A stretch of DNA of 64,000 nt from Whitmania pigra (Eukaryota; Annelida; Clitellata; Hirudinida; Haemopidae). The number at the start of each line of letters is the position of its first letter. Positions within the stretch are counted from its first letter, which is position 1. Below the pieces are notes generated by a model. The model worked only from the letters and a program-made list of their open reading frames with translations, did not search any database and was not told the origin of the DNA. The stretch is from positions 1,926,501 to 1,990,500 of the forward strand of contig JAJTWR010000266.1 in assembly GCA_021613335.1 (NCBI GenBank), given 5' to 3'. Positions 34,697 to 48,734 of the stretch are shown piece after piece. The translations under genes were made by a program, and so were the position numbers.

Positions 34697-35112
34697 TTCT
34701 CAAATGGAAATGTCAAGTAAATGAGGATCCTTTTTGCAAGAAGGTTCGACATCTTTAGCTTTCCCATGTCAAAACATACGCTACTCGATTCAAAACAGCT
34801 AGAAACGTTCGTAGACGACTCATTAATGCGGCGCTCAACTTAATTATTGACTCCACAGACTGCTAGATTTTGGTTAACAAGAATCGTAACGAATCGGTAA
34901 CAGCTCATCTTAATAATGAAATGCCGTGCAAATATGTCACAAACTTCCTTTCAGTCTTCTTAGTTGACCAGCTTATCTAAATATATTCAGTTTAACACTT
35001 CATGTCTCCTCGACATAAGTAAAACTATATGGATAATCAGAAACTATCTTCTTAAAGATCTTCTTCTAGAAATCATAATTAACTTTCTGTTATATTAATA
35101 ATATTAGATGCA
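34697..35112. other. Intergenic between ERCC4 3' end and guanylate cyclase 5' end
   Basis: 416 bp, AT-rich; it should contain the guanylate cyclase promoter (minus strand). No coding similarity or recognisable site. Confidence 0.45.
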
Positions 35113-38100
35113 TTATGTTTTAGCGAATTTATTTAGCGAAAATCTCTGCTTTCCCGCTCTGGGATTGCCCTTTGTGGTTTTATTGTCCTTTGGTTCGACA
35201 GGGGATGGTTTGGTGTTGAGAAATTCGTGAAGTAGGGCAGCATTACTACTGCTCCCCATTATATCTGTCAGCTCCTGAACACTCAGTTGAGTCAGGTGGA
35301 CCAAAGACTCCACATTGTTCATGATGGAGTAAATATTTTTGCTGTTCACGCCCGGCATTTTTGACAGCATGTCCTAAATAATGAATGTGAATATTCTGAT
35401 GAGAATTCATTCAAGATTAAATTCATTTAAAATTTGATTTTATCAACTAATTTATATTTATTACATGAGGTAATTTTTCAGTTTAAGGCTGTTTGGAAAT
35501 ATGCTTCCAAGGTCATTCCAAGAAATTAGAATTGAATAAAAATAACCTGTGGGGTGGAGTTATATCTGTCCAAATATTTTGATTGGTTATGATCTTTTTC
35601 CTCAGATGAACTCGTCACCATGGCAGCCACATCAGCAACTGGTTGCTCTCTGTCAGCCTAGGACAAATTGAAAGTCGAATTATTAAAAAAATTAATAACA
35701 TTAATATTAATAAAATAACAAGCAAAATAAGGTTTTTAGCAGAATTTCATGGGTTTGATCTTAATGATTGAGATGGTTAAAATTTCTACTTTTTTAGCCT
35801 AAATTTATAAATAATTAGGAATGAATAATCTCCATATATTAAGAATAAAGTCATGCATCGCTTCCTCTGAAAAGTAACAACCTTGAGTTCCTCAAAAAGT
35901 TCAGATGTGGCATGAGGACTCTGACACCAGAGAATTCTGAGCTTTGGAAAGTGCAACGTAAGTAGGGCAAGTCGTGATACGACATCATTTGAGTTGATAT
36001 CATTGGACAGTGGAAACTTATCCTTAAAGTGGTGAAAAACAAATGATCAACAGCTAACAAAAGCCATCCAATAAACATCATTATCATCATCACCAACCTG
36101 CAGAGTGAAAGGTTTGTTAGGATTGAACTCAATCAAGAGCACTGGTCTCTTGTAAGTCCTGCACATAGCAAGGCACTGGTTGTACAGTCGTCCGTTGTTG
36201 AGAGAGCCGACGAGATCGGGGACGCTCTTTCGTTCGACGCAAATGTCGGGCGTGAGGATGTAGTCGCCGACCTTATAGAAGACGCGGACGAATGTCATTT
36301 CAATCAATTTTAATAATAATTTTAATATTATTACTATTGTCAAGTGCATTGCTTAATTAATTATTTAATAATTGCGCAATTATTATTTAATGCAACAGAT
36401 TTAAACTCAAATGCATAGCCGGTTGTTAAAACATTTTGCCAGTTAATTTATCAAATATTTTAACCAACAACCAACCTCCAGTGTTACGGGGTCGATGGAG
36501 ATGCCTCTCTTGTGGAGGAGTGAGGGCAGTTCGCTCCTGAATTCTCGCATGTCCACCACCACCTGCAAGAAGATGGAACGGATGTTGGAGCATTTTCAAC
36601 ATTTTGGAAGCAGTTGAAAAATATATTAATTAATTAATATAATAATAATAATAATAGCAACAATAATATTATTACTATTTCTAATAATAATAATAATAAT
36701 TTATGTATAATAATGTTATTATTGTAATAATAAGGGCTGGTCAAAAGATCTTTGAAAGGACATGGAAGTTACCTTCTGAATGTTACCAGTGCCTGCTGAG
36801 AGGCCTCCTTTCCTCGTGTTTTCATTGGTAGGTTGTTGACTTTCATCATTATCATGCCTGCCTTCTCTCTCTTGTGGTATGACCATGGTCTGGTATTTGA
36901 ATATGGAACATTCCGTGTGAATTCTATTGCAAGACTCAGAAGAGCCATTTTGGTTTATATTACAAATTTAATTTTTAAATGAAATATTTCCATGAAATCA
37001 AAAAAAAAAATTTCTCAGACATCACAATGTTTATACGCAATGTAAATGTGTTCATAAGATTTAATAATGTTCTGGAAATGAAAACTTAAACTGACAGCTT
37101 TCTGCCCTATCAGTCCTTCAAAAGCTTCCTTCTCTCTCCTGAGTACTGTCAGGTATCCCTGCTCTTCGGTGGAGCCAGTATAGGTGAGGAAGTACACCCT
37201 TTTCAGAGTGCAATCATCTTGCTTTGTGGCTCTGTACACCTGATGAGGAGAAAATGAAGGACAAATGCAGTTTCTTGTAAATTAAATTTGAAAAATGCAT
37301 TTTTAAATTATATTTTATCGTTCGAACCTCAATTTTCCGAACTGCATTGACGTCTGCATTGTAGAGAATTATAGCTTGCGGCTGCAGTTCCTCAAGTTTT
37401 CTGTTAACGTCGTTTGGATCCTCCCGGTCTCTGATTGGATGAATGGTGACCTGCAGTGATGACATCATCGTCATCGTGCTCCCCTCGTCCCATGCGTCCA
37501 ACATTGCGTCGGTCGGGTTTTCATCAAATGTTGATTTTTTCTTCACAAACTTTCTCCTTTTCTCAAAAGGTTCATTGTTCTGAGCAAATAAATTTCTTGA
37601 GTTAATGAAGAGCACAAAACAGCTTATTTTAACATCTTCTATCAACTTGATATAATAATAAACTATAAATTATGTAACAAATTAGATGATGAAAATGCAT
37701 CAAATAAATTCCCCTCCACCTACCATCACTTCTTGGTTCTTTTTCAGAGACCTGTAATTGTCCCCCAACTTTGAAGCAAATTCCTGAGGATTTTTGAGAA
37801 ACTAGAAAAAAGAAATAAATAAAATAAATCAATCAATCAAACAGTGTTTTGGTGCAAGTGATATTTTCATCATTAATGTTGCATTAAATATGAACAAAAC
37901 GCTTGCTATAATTTGAAGGACAACAATGAAAACTACAACTTCTAGTCGAACCTGATAAATCTGCTTGCACAACTTTTCATCGAGGGCGAGAACCAAAACA
38001 TTGACCTTTGACCTATCAGAAGAGGTTGAAGGTGACCCTTTTGACCTGAGAATGAAGTCATCAGCCTGCTCATCGACCTCTTCCAGTACCTCCCTCAGTG

Positions 38101-41100
38101 CAATCCACTTTGGACTCAACTCCACGTCCAAGCTTGAAGCAGAGGCTGGCATGTTCTTTCCAATGCCAATCCTTTCTCTTGAATGCTGGCAGATGATATG
38201 AGAGACAAAATCGAGGTTAGAAATGTAAAGGCACCAACAATACTAATATTAACAACAACAACAATACAACTATTAATAATAATAATAATATTAATAATAA
38301 TAATTATAATTAAATAATGTGCATGCCCAACAAGTGTGAAGTATTTCCCTTTGAAAATTCTATTGAAAATATTCTCGACTTTAAGTGTCACTACTTTCTA
38401 CTTCTGACAAATGTGGGACATAAATAAATAAATAATTAAAATACAGAAAATTAGTATAATAGATAATGAAAATAATTATAATATTAATAACAACCAGGAA
38501 AAGTCGGTCTGCTGAATCAGTGAAGAGCCATCCCACATTAGAGTTGAAATTCTTGACATTATTCCTGCAGTAAGCAAATAATAAGATACAATATTAACAA
38601 TGACAACAATATAACAACAGTTATAATAATAATAATGATGATACAAACAATAATAATAATCATGGTAATTATGAAAGCATTGACATAGTAAACATTAAAG
38701 CTCTTAAAATATTATTAACCTCAGCATGTCAACTTGATTGCAGAAGCTTACTGAATCATAATGGACAAGATCCCTGCAAGAGACGGGAAAATAACGAATT
38801 AAGAATTTAAGGATTAGGAATAAAATTTAAAATTAATCAATTATAATAACAATTATCATTATTATTATTATTATTACAGTAGTAATTACTTTGTGTTTAG
38901 CTTTATCATTACAACCACTTGTTAAGTAATAATAATAATGTAATACTACTCGAGTAGGTTCCTTAGAAGTCTCAAATCAGAAACAATCTGTCTGGTCTTC
39001 TGATTGAGTTGATGCCAAATTGGGTCCAACTGAAGTCTCAGGATTTTGTCAAAGCTCTTTGTCAAAGCAAATTCCAAGCTCAATTCTTCTACGTCCAGCT
39101 GATAAATGAATTTTATCAATTAAAGTCTAAATAAGAAAATATGCCAATAAAAACAAAGTACTTGGAAAAATCAAATTCAATAAAAACATCATTTTAACTG
39201 ATGCAGTGCAAATTTGACCCGTAAAATGAGATTACATACTACCATATTAATCTTACATTAATTACCAATAACAAATATTAATAAATGTGTAAAATGATAA
39301 GATCTATAATAAGGTAATAAGAAATACTAAATATTGATACGGTAAACATCAACAATGATAAAATATTGTAAGGGGAAGGTGATCCAAAAGACGTCACTAA
39401 CGATGGCATGAGATATTATTCTACCACATTAATATTACATTAATTACCAATAATAAATATTAATAAATGTGTAACGTTGGATGTCACTAACAATGGCATG
39501 GCACCTTTTGATTTCCTTGAGGCAGCCATCGATGAGGTCCAACAGACACGACTGACAATCCGTCATCAACTCTGTCATGTGGACGTGAAGCTCCACCACA
39601 TCTATCTAAACAAATCGTCATCATCACTGCTATTTTCATCATCGTCATCATCATCATTATCACCATCACTACTATTTTCATCATCATTATCACCATCAGT
39701 AAATGTCATAAACCCACAAAACACAATAACCACCTTGTTCCTCTCAAAGTGCTCGACCACGGACTCGCGAAACCTCGGCCACAGGTGAAGATTGGCCAGG
39801 TACAAACTCTTCATCACTCGTTCAATCTGGCAGAATCCCTTCGAAAAAGCTGGTGCATTTTCAGAGAAAGCTTTTATGAAACCGGTCTAAAAATTGGATA
39901 TTTGAAATTTTAGACAAATAAATTTAATTCAAAATCAATGAAAGTTTATTTATTTTGTAATAAATTACTTTATTATGAGTAAAATAATATTATTATGTTT
40001 TAATAAATTTCCCCATTTGACATCTTTTTACTGAAAACATAAATTGCTGAACTAAAGTTGAGTGCAATTTAATTTGGCTCTCTCAATCAAATCCATCTGC
40101 AACATCCACCTATTCACCAACCTTGTTCTTCTGTCTGTACAATCTGAGAATGAAGGCCTCTTGACAAGATTCAATGACCCTGAAATACCCAAACATCAAA
40201 CATAGGATTTGCATTAAAAAAATGAATGACTGAATCAATTATATATAATTGGTTTATTACTTCTGTTGCTTTGGTGCTTATTTACAGTCGTTTTGAAATA
40301 ATTAAAATGAGTTTCAATTGAAACACAAAATAATCAAAACCATAGAAATTAATGCTGCCATAACTCATGATGATGCTGATCTAGATTCACTAACAAGTTA
40401 TTTATTCCCCTAGAGAGCAAAGGTTACCTGTGAGCTCTGTTGATGATGATACCAGTGACGTGACCAATAGGAACCCTCCCGACCAGCATGTCGACCACTA
40501 AGATTCGCGTAGTCACAAACAACACTCCACCTTCTAGATACATTCTCTGCCTAAAAAAAAATATTAAACCTAACGAACATCCAACTCATTGCAATTTACA
40601 CACCAATACATCACATGTTTCAATCAAAGAGAAATTATATTTTTTTTTAAATAAAAGCATAATATAAGCACCTCTCAGATATTCCCACATCAGCATTGAT
40701 GCTTCGAGGGAGGAATGAAACTTCAGACTTTTGTAAAACTTCCTTGAAATACTCCTTCATCAAAAATTTTAATGTAAATCAAGCCATGAGAATTTTCAGA
40801 TATTGCAGAGTTCAATTCCAGCCTAATAAATTTTAATTTTTCATTTAAGCAAAATATTAAAGTAAAACATGTCACTAAAGAAAGTATGAATGAAGTAAAC
40901 AAAATTACAAAAACTATGAAATGAAAAAAATTTTTCAATTGATGAAAAGTAAAACAATCCACAAATAGAATGCAATGTCAAATTATTACTTCTTCTTGTG
41001 GAATAACATTGAGTACAAGAACCAGGTTTGTGGGTTCACAGTAAAGTTTAATGAAAGAAAGAAGAATTCTCTCAATTCCAAGCCCTCTAATTGACAAAAA

Positions 41101-41455
41101 AATCTTTTAAGTCACTCAATTCATCATTAAATAAATAGCTTTAATTTACAATTTAAGAAAAAATTTATTATTTCAGCGCTAAATAAAGTTTGACTTTGAA
41201 AGTTAGCTAGAATTAAGGTAAAATAAATGCGTTGAGCGTGAATCTTTGCATCTACTCCAGAAACTGCGGTTATGTAATCAGTTATTAAAAAGCTCAACTT
41301 ATGAAATAACAACGCTTAAACCAGGCTTACTGCTTTAAGATGTAAAACAACTAATCTAAAGCACTGACAAAAATTCCTTACTTCGCCATAACCAACAGCC
41401 CATCGTTGCTAAACGAGTCAAAAAATATTTCTTGCTCGTAGTCCATTAAATCCAT
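35113..41455 (-). CDS. ERCC4: DNA repair endonuclease XPF
   Basis: Catalytic subunit of the XPF-ERCC1 structure-specific nuclease (nucleotide excision and crosslink repair). Twenty exons from 41382-41455 to 35113-35373 total 2574 nt, 857 aa (human 916). The N-terminal inactive SF2 helicase-like half is recognisable from [37 protein letters not shown] and [13 protein letters not shown]. The nuclease (~590-720) has [20 protein letters not shown], then [18 protein letters not shown]: the GDx(n)ERKx3D metal site is intact at Asp632, Glu642, Arg643, Lys644 and Asp648. The tandem helix-hairpin-helix that binds ERCC1 and DNA is at the end ([19 protein letters not shown]). Every junction keeps phase. 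It lies in tandem with COMMD9 upstream and the guanylate cyclase downstream, and the spacing does not suggest co-transcription. Confidence 0.95.
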
Positions 41456-43319
41456 CTTTTAATTGTTTATTAAAACACACCGCCGTGAATTCAACTCGGA
41501 TTGCCAAAGTTAACTTAGATAATAAAAACCTATACTAAAACTGCAGATAACATCACTATTTAAAATATAAATCACTGAAAATTATTTTGAGCGATAATTT
41601 AAATGGTTTTTAATACAGATTTAATATGAAAATTTATGAAAATAACACTAATACAAAACGGGTTGCATTTGTTTTCAAAAGGCGGTGACGTAAAGCTTTG
41701 TTTATCTTTCTCCAAAATTAAAAAAATCTGTATCCCCAAAGCAGCCAATAATGTTTCTAGTTCTCAAAAGATTTATTGTGCGAAGCTCTCTCATGTCATT
41801 AAATATTTCAAATTCCTATAGATAAAATATAATAGTTTGAAATAATTTCCGAAATGGAACTACTTTTATGATAAAATGGAATCACTCAACCACAGGAACT
41901 TTTCCAAGAGAAAGCGTTTGGAAGAAAATAGTTCGTTATAGTAATCCATCTCCGGTATCATTACAGTGATAAGTCTATAAGTACCAAAATAAAAATAATT
42001 GCAAGAGTTAAAATTCATCATTTAAGTATTTTGTTAAATCTAAGCAACATTAGTCTCAAATGTTCACATGACGTCACCAAATAGATTTTCGTAACCTAGG
42101 ATTTTACATAAAAACTAGCCTCAAATGGTCCAACGGTTTTAGTTTAGTGTTTGTTCTGCATGGACTCAAGTGGAGACTGTGTTATAAAATTCTTATTCGT
42201 AGAAATTCTTTATTTCAAAGTAATTTTTAGTGTTAAGATTAACATGCTTAATTTTTTCTTAAAAATCAAATGGCAATCATTTGCAAAATCAATTAATAAA
42301 CTATTTAAAATCACAGATTCGCTGGACTACTATAAAAATATTACTTATATATAGGAAATGTTTTTAAATAGGTTGAAATGAATTAGTAGTTGAATTAGAA
42401 TTTTGGGAACGGTTATTGATCAAATCTACAATGGATACTTTCGCATTCAACCCTCCATTGGATAATTACCAAACAACTTACCATGGTTATCTAAAACGTG
42501 TCATTTCTCTTAGATTTGCCGTAAAGGTAGAGGTAACGTAATGACGAGAAAATTTGATTTTTCTCCTTTTGAATGGCTGTGAAGACACATTTACTCGGTG
42601 TGCGTGGTTCTCAAGTGCGCCTTGACCTGACCCAACTGATCCATCACTGGTAAAACCTATACGTCCTCTGATTCCCCGTGCAGCGTCACCGATGGATAAA
42701 GGACGTGTCGACCTGGACACACGCACTAACTTAGTATTTATTTTGGGTAATAAGAACCAAATTTTCCTGGTCACGATTTTGGGATTTATGTTGCTATAGG
42801 AGAATTCATAAGTTTTCAATTTCAATAATGGTAGTTGATCTACTTTAGAGTTTGACTTGCATACCATTTGCTAATTACTGGACTCTATTACAATACAAAT
42901 TATGTTTACTTTCCATTGAGCATGTTCAAGGGCAAGGTGGAGTCATTGGCATATGATGTTCAACAGGTCCAAAACTATTTGCTATAGAAACAAGATCAAA
43001 AATCAAATGAAAAGGAGAGAAACAAACTCTTATCCAAACTTGACTAAGGAATGGTATTCTAACAATTTGGAAACTCAGACTTTCTAAAGCGAAGTGCCAC
43101 TGGATATTTAATTATAGATTAGGACTTGTTCAGATTGATAAACAAATGTCATTGTTACTCTTATGTTATTTCAACCACTGGTGGTTTGGAAAGTAATTAA
43201 CACCTGGCAATAAATATTCTACACTATTCTATTCTTGCAAATTCATAAAATGACTTGAATTTGTCTGTCATATCTAATAAAATTTTAAGACCAAATCAGA
43301 AACAAAATTATTCCAGTCA
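41456..43319. other. Intergenic between COMMD9 and ERCC4
   Basis: 1.86 kb of AT-rich sequence with one more GC-rich island at 42530-42740. Apart from the minus-strand ORF at 42487-42867 I see nothing coding. The ERCC4 promoter should be near 41460-41600. Confidence 0.45.
42487..42867 (-). CDS. Hypothetical single-exon ORF, 126 aa
   Basis: Starts MVCKSNSKVDQLPLLKLKTY and ends in an Arg/Lys-rich, strongly basic C-terminus (QPFKRRKIKFSR). Base composition is higher in GC than the surroundings, which is why it is listed. I recognise no family, and there is no signal peptide or TM. It may be a chance ORF, an unspliced fragment of a mobile element, or a small lineage-specific gene. Confidence 0.2.
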   Translation of the reverse strand: MVCKSNSKVDQLPLLKLKTYEFSYSNINPKIVTRKIWFLLPKINTKLVRVSRSTRPLSIGDAARGIRGRIGFTSDGSVGSGQGALENHAHRVNVSSQPFKRRKIKFSRHYVTSTFTANLREMTRFR

Positions 43320-44517
43320 TTATTCAGATTTTGAGGCCAATGATGTCAGTTGATCCTTTATCTTTGTAAGTTCCCTGACCAAAGTATCAAGGTTATCTCT
43401 TGTCATTTCCACTTTGACATTCTTCAAGGCACCATCACTCTCAGAATCTGCATGTGATGCTGCATCTTGTATCTGTTAGATTAATAAAATATGGTTCTTG
43501 AAACTACATACTACAATGGTGCACACAAGCTGGTTTACATTACTTCACATTTAAAGAATCAACTAATATAAACCATAAATCAGTAAAGAAGCTTAATCTC
43601 AAGTAACAAGCATTTATTTGGCCAAATATCAAATAGTACAATCTGTTTGTGGTTGATCACCTGTAGCTGTAATAGGCAGGTGGGTGTGGATAGTTGTGCC
43701 TGACTATTAGAGGAGGCAACCACATCAACTCTCCAATCAAAATCAGCTAATCTTGGAGCAAAAACTGAAACAAACAGATAATTTGATGCCAATTTTCAGC
43801 CAGTGGCAAATTTAAGCAAAACATTCGAGTAAACCTGAATGACTGAGTAACTTTTCCTTCCACGACCGAACATTTTTCACAATGAGATTTGTCAAAAATT
43901 TTTTTAAATTGTTTTGAAAATCACCTGGAAATACAAATTGAAGATGATGATAGCCATCCAGGTTTGTGGATGCAAGTATTATTATTGAATTTAAGTAATA
44001 CATTAAAACAAATTCTTTGAGGCATAAGTTAGAAATACCTACTAGGAAAAAGTTTTTCAACTTCAGTGTTTTCTTGCAAGCCCTCAAGAACTGCTTGCTT
44101 TTCAAGGCATTGCAGTGACAGCAGAATCTGCATTTGATAAGTGTGGTGTGATATTACAGATTGACTGTAAATAACTTTGAATAACTCTTAAACGTACGTT
44201 TGTCGAAACATCCTCTTCAGTTGTTAGTGTTTTGCAGGTCAGACTCACAAGATTTGTATCGTCTTGCGATGAACTTTTTTTAAAGTTGAAGGCATCAATG
44301 CAAACCTTTGCCAGGGATTCTTTATCAGATGCCTATCGCAGTTTCAACCATTTAAGCAGATATGATAAAAAGCATAATATTGAAATTTCACATTTGTTTG
44401 TAAAGGGGGCGGATCTGATTATTTGATCTGTATAATAAGTTGGTAATTTAAAATATCAGTACCAGGTGCCAGGCTTACATTTAACAAGAGCTTAAGAATC
44501 TCAAAATCCATTGCCAT
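43320..44517 (-). CDS. COMMD9: COMM domain-containing protein 9
   Basis: Member of the Commander/CCC complex that works with retriever in endosomal recycling and modulates NF-kB. Six exons: 44479-44517, 44198-44332, 44043-44127, 43835-43924, 43661-43764, 43320-43472; 606 nt, 201 aa (human 198). The N-terminal helical domain aligns throughout (ASDKESLAKVC, EKLFPSDFQNNLKKFLTNLI). The COMM domain follows: PRLADFDWRVDVVASSNSQ, STPTCLLQLQ and DNLDTLVRELTKIKDQLTSL, ending at TAA. COMMD9 is the best fit because of the FP-x-N-F-x-x-NLK and DWRVD blocks. It is divergently placed to the adenylyl cyclase gene. Confidence 0.92.
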
Positions 44518-45791
44518 TTCCAAATAAGAACTCCAAGTTATTATATTACTCTCCGCCGAAAACCCGTCTGTGTTATCTGAACACTCATGTAAACATTGGA
44601 GTAAACGACAGAATGTCTCACGAACAATAAGCTATTTTAATAAAAAATATTTGTTTAATAATTACAAAATATTTTTAACTATAAACTTCAACCATTGAAT
44701 AATTTACTGCAATACCTTAATGGACTACAATAAATAGTCTTTCTCAAACCTTTCTTGGGAATTATTACTCTTCACCACTTCTTTTTTTCGTGAACATATC
44801 AAGAAAGGCAATGTGACTGATCAATATAAATAATCATTCGCAATAATAAAAAGAAAAGATGCGTTTAAACTTGCCAACTAAGTGCATAAGAAGTGAAAGA
44901 GTTCGGAATACACCCAGTATTCAGTCAGTTAAATTATGGACATTTTATAAATGTAAAATTTGATACAATAGAGTGATATGTATTCTTATTTAAGTGTTGA
45001 ACTAAGTTCATTTAAAACGATTACTTTTGCTTTAGTTCCTTATTTTCATTGAATGCTCCTTACTTCTAAAGTATATTCAATAATCCACCTTATTAGGACA
45101 CACGATAAAAGTTTAAATGTGTAAGAGCTGTTGGCAGAGCATTTGGTCGAGTCGACTTCAATATCATGTTGCGTGGGGATGTGTTTTCATTCCAGGTGGA
45201 ACTGAACTGCTCCCTAGTAGCGTGAGAGATCATTCACAAGCAGGACTTTCACCCGCGGTTAAGGCTATGGAATGAAGTATCAAAATAAACTCTTCAAATC
45301 CATTGATTTTTTCATTATCAGCAAGGAGGCGATCGATTTGCAATCAAAAACAGCGACGGCCTAGTTTGAGGAAAAGGCAAAGTTTAAATCTGATGTCATA
45401 AGAAAGATGCTTAGTCTAAATAAATTGGTTTTGGAATTCGAACGCGATCTCAATTCAAATTGTCGCTCGAGGCTTGTGTGCCTGTAAATTTAAAGCACCC
45501 GCACGAGTTCTCGATCATCATTTTTGCGGGATAATACGTTTCGTGGCATCGCTTGAGAGACTGAATAAATACTGGGAAAATAAAAGTTTTCTGCTGTGGT
45601 CGCACAGTGGAGAAAAAGCTTTGAAATGCCTCTTCCTTCGTCGTAGATAGATGTCTGCATTTTAACAGCGGAAATATGATTGAAGATATGCCGGTATTCA
45701 TTTCAATTGCTGGATATATTATGCCGAGATGTTATGAAGTGATTGACTGCCTATTTATCATAAACAAACAGTTGCATCGAGTGCGTCGAAC
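44518..45791. promoter_or_regulatory. Intergenic between divergent COMMD9 and adenylyl cyclase
   Basis: 1.27 kb separating two head-to-head start codons. It must contain both promoters and 5' UTRs, but no motif is decisive. Small ORFs here (45450-45701 minus) show no similarity. Confidence 0.45.
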
Positions 45792-46873
45792 ATGACCGAC
45801 ACACTTTATCACGAGAGACAATTCTCCACAGATTATCTGTTTTCCCTCAACTATTATTACAATCAGAGGTCGTCGCGTCTTCCAGGTCAGCAGAATTACA
45901 TGGAGGACTTTACACCTCTTGCCCAGAGATGTTCCCAGAAGCTGGAAAAGAAAATGTTTTGGGGACGCAAGGTTAACATCTGGCGGAGGTTCATATTTCC
46001 TCATGAGTTTCTATCGAAAGACTTGGAGAAATTGTTTCAAATGTATGCTTATCCATTCTGTTTCGATGGACTGAGGTGTCTTTTGATTCTTATGATTGCC
46101 CTTACGGTAAGACATTGCATCGTTTTATCCATTTAAGTCTCTAACATTTTGGTACTTGCAAATCAGGTCTCACTGTCCATCGTCAATTTTGTCTTCGTGT
46201 CTCGACTGTCGTTAGAAAACATTGCTAATTCCTCGCTCTGCCTGTCCTTCGTGGTGATTCTCATCTGCCTCCACACGAGATTCATGACTCAAAGGCTCGT
46301 GCCCGTCGTCACGATCCTGATAGTCATGCTCTGTCTGGTCTTCTGTGCCGTCTCGTTTGCCGTCGACGAGCAGACCCTCAGTCCGGGATTCGACCACAAA
46401 ATCAACCCGAGGAGGATCATGTCAGGAGGATTCACTTTCTCGAGGGTCGAGGCAGTTTGGAGGCTCTGTTACGTGACGTTCGTTCTCTACGCCTTTGTGC
46501 CGCTCAAGTTTTACCTCCCCGTCGTGTTCGGACTGTTTGTGGCCCTCCTCCACAGTCTGCTCGCTGTCTTCCTGCCGAGTTATCAGCCAAATATGTCCCC
46601 TGTGCTCTCGAAGCAGGTAAAGTCACTAGAGGCAAACTAATTAGCTTATTAACTAATTAGATTGCTTGCTTTATCCCTTGATTGGTTTTGTTATTTAATT
46701 TTGTGATTGTGCTACTCGACAGGTCTTTCACATTTAATTATAATTGGCAGATAAATAATAAATTTCTGAACCTTTTATTTATTTTAATGCCTTGTGGATA
46801 ATTTTAATTCGAGATCATTACTATCAGTTTTTGAGACCAAGTCATTTTTTTGTTAACTGTGTTATTTAACTAC

Positions 46874-46910
<37 letters not shown>

Positions 46911-48653
46911 GTTATTATTATTATTTATCCCTCCATCATAAATACAAGGTATAATTTACCACTAAAGAGAAGTCTGTTGGCTTTATTTATGTTTTCTCCA
47001 GAGACTTATCAGATTATATGCTGATCTGCAGAGGAGATTAAAAATACCTTTTATGTTATGCTTCTGGAAAATCGAAAATTGTTTGGTGTGATTCACAGAA
47101 ACTCAAACCAATGCGCTTATCTCTCATGTCTGATGAGTGAATTAGTTCTTGATGACTTTGCATATGCATTATTATTGGTTCCATCGATATATCTCAAGCA
47201 TCTCAGCAAAAAATGGGTTCTATAATTTTATAAATGATGATGCTACTAGCACCTCAGGCTAAGAAATTTCCTATGGAAAATGTTTACATCCCTCGTTGCA
47301 ATGTAATATCTGACAGCTCTGGTTCTCCTTTCTTTATTTTGGCTCATTTATTTAAAGTATTTATTTACGATAGATTGTAGAATCTATCTTTTTTCCTGTT
47401 CTTTCAAAATGCCTTATCGACTCGCCTGATTAAAATCGAGCGAGAGTCCGATCACTGTTGCTTTTTTATTTGAATTCCCGACCTAAATGAAGTCTCAGCA
47501 CTTGTTTTTTGAAACTCCGTCGTTAATCACAAACTTCTGACGTGTTATGAATTCTGTGAGAATAACGGGCCTCTACAGCTGAAATTATGAGTTCAAAATG
47601 TTATTTTAGTTCATTCAAATTGGTTTTACAACACATTTTGAAGTAGCTTTGACTCAGACAAAGCTCTAGGTGTGAGATATATTATGTTACAACATTTCGG
47701 CGTCCATCCATCCATTCATCCGCGGACACGTAGCTGATAAATTGTCATTAAGCGCTCGTCACTTCTCCATTACACCGTGTAATGTTATTAGTCTTTCTAA
47801 ACATAAGTTACTGCAGAGTTTGAAAGTGCTCTAAAAAGCTTCTGCAAAATAACAGCCCTCTCAAATTTACAGAAAATGAAATTCATTTATTTATAAAACG
47901 TTTTGTAACATATCTTATTGTTTTATTCGGCCTCAGACGATTTCTTTCAAGCTAGTGTGTACTCAGAGTTTATCTTCCGAGTGATTCCAGATAGCAAAAC
48001 AACATGAAGATTTCTACTCTCTGCCTGTTCTTTCATTTATCGTTTGTTCTCTCGGTCGATAATCTTTTCTACAGCTCACTCATTCATTCACTCGTTCAAA
48101 CATTCACTCACTGACTCACTCACAAACTCACACGCTGTTACATTCACGATAGGATAAACTCAGTATTGCTAAATGGCATGATTGCTTAGATCAATTTAAT
48201 AGCTATAGGATAAGACGGTCTTTGTCTATCAGCGCCAGATAAACTTTATCTCGGACTTTCAATTCACTTAAACTGTAAAATTAACAAACATTGCGAGTTG
48301 ATGGACGGTCCATCATTTGTCATATCTTTGTGATGTTTTGTCCTGGTATGCCCTAGTACGTCTGCCTGTCACTCCGCTTGTCCGCCTGTCCAATCCGGGA
48401 CTTTAATTTCTGTCGTAATTCACCACCATGGAGTCTCGATGAACATCACTTTGTAGAACATTTTTCCAGGTCATTGCCAACATGTTTTTGTTCCTAATGG
48501 TGAACATGGTGTGTGCATACTTGTATCGAGCCAGAGAAAAAGAGATGAGATTCTCATTCAACCAAATACGATCCTCAACTGCTCTACAACTCCAGCTTCA
48601 GGATGAGAACGACAAAGCGGTTTGTTTGTTGTTGCTCTCGTCTCCAACGCCAC

Positions 48654-48734
<81 letters not shown>

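Noticed and set aside
36361..36420. Short ATT/AAT runs in ERCC4 introns as a candidate array
   Set aside because: Too short and irregular; ordinary AT-rich intron sequence.
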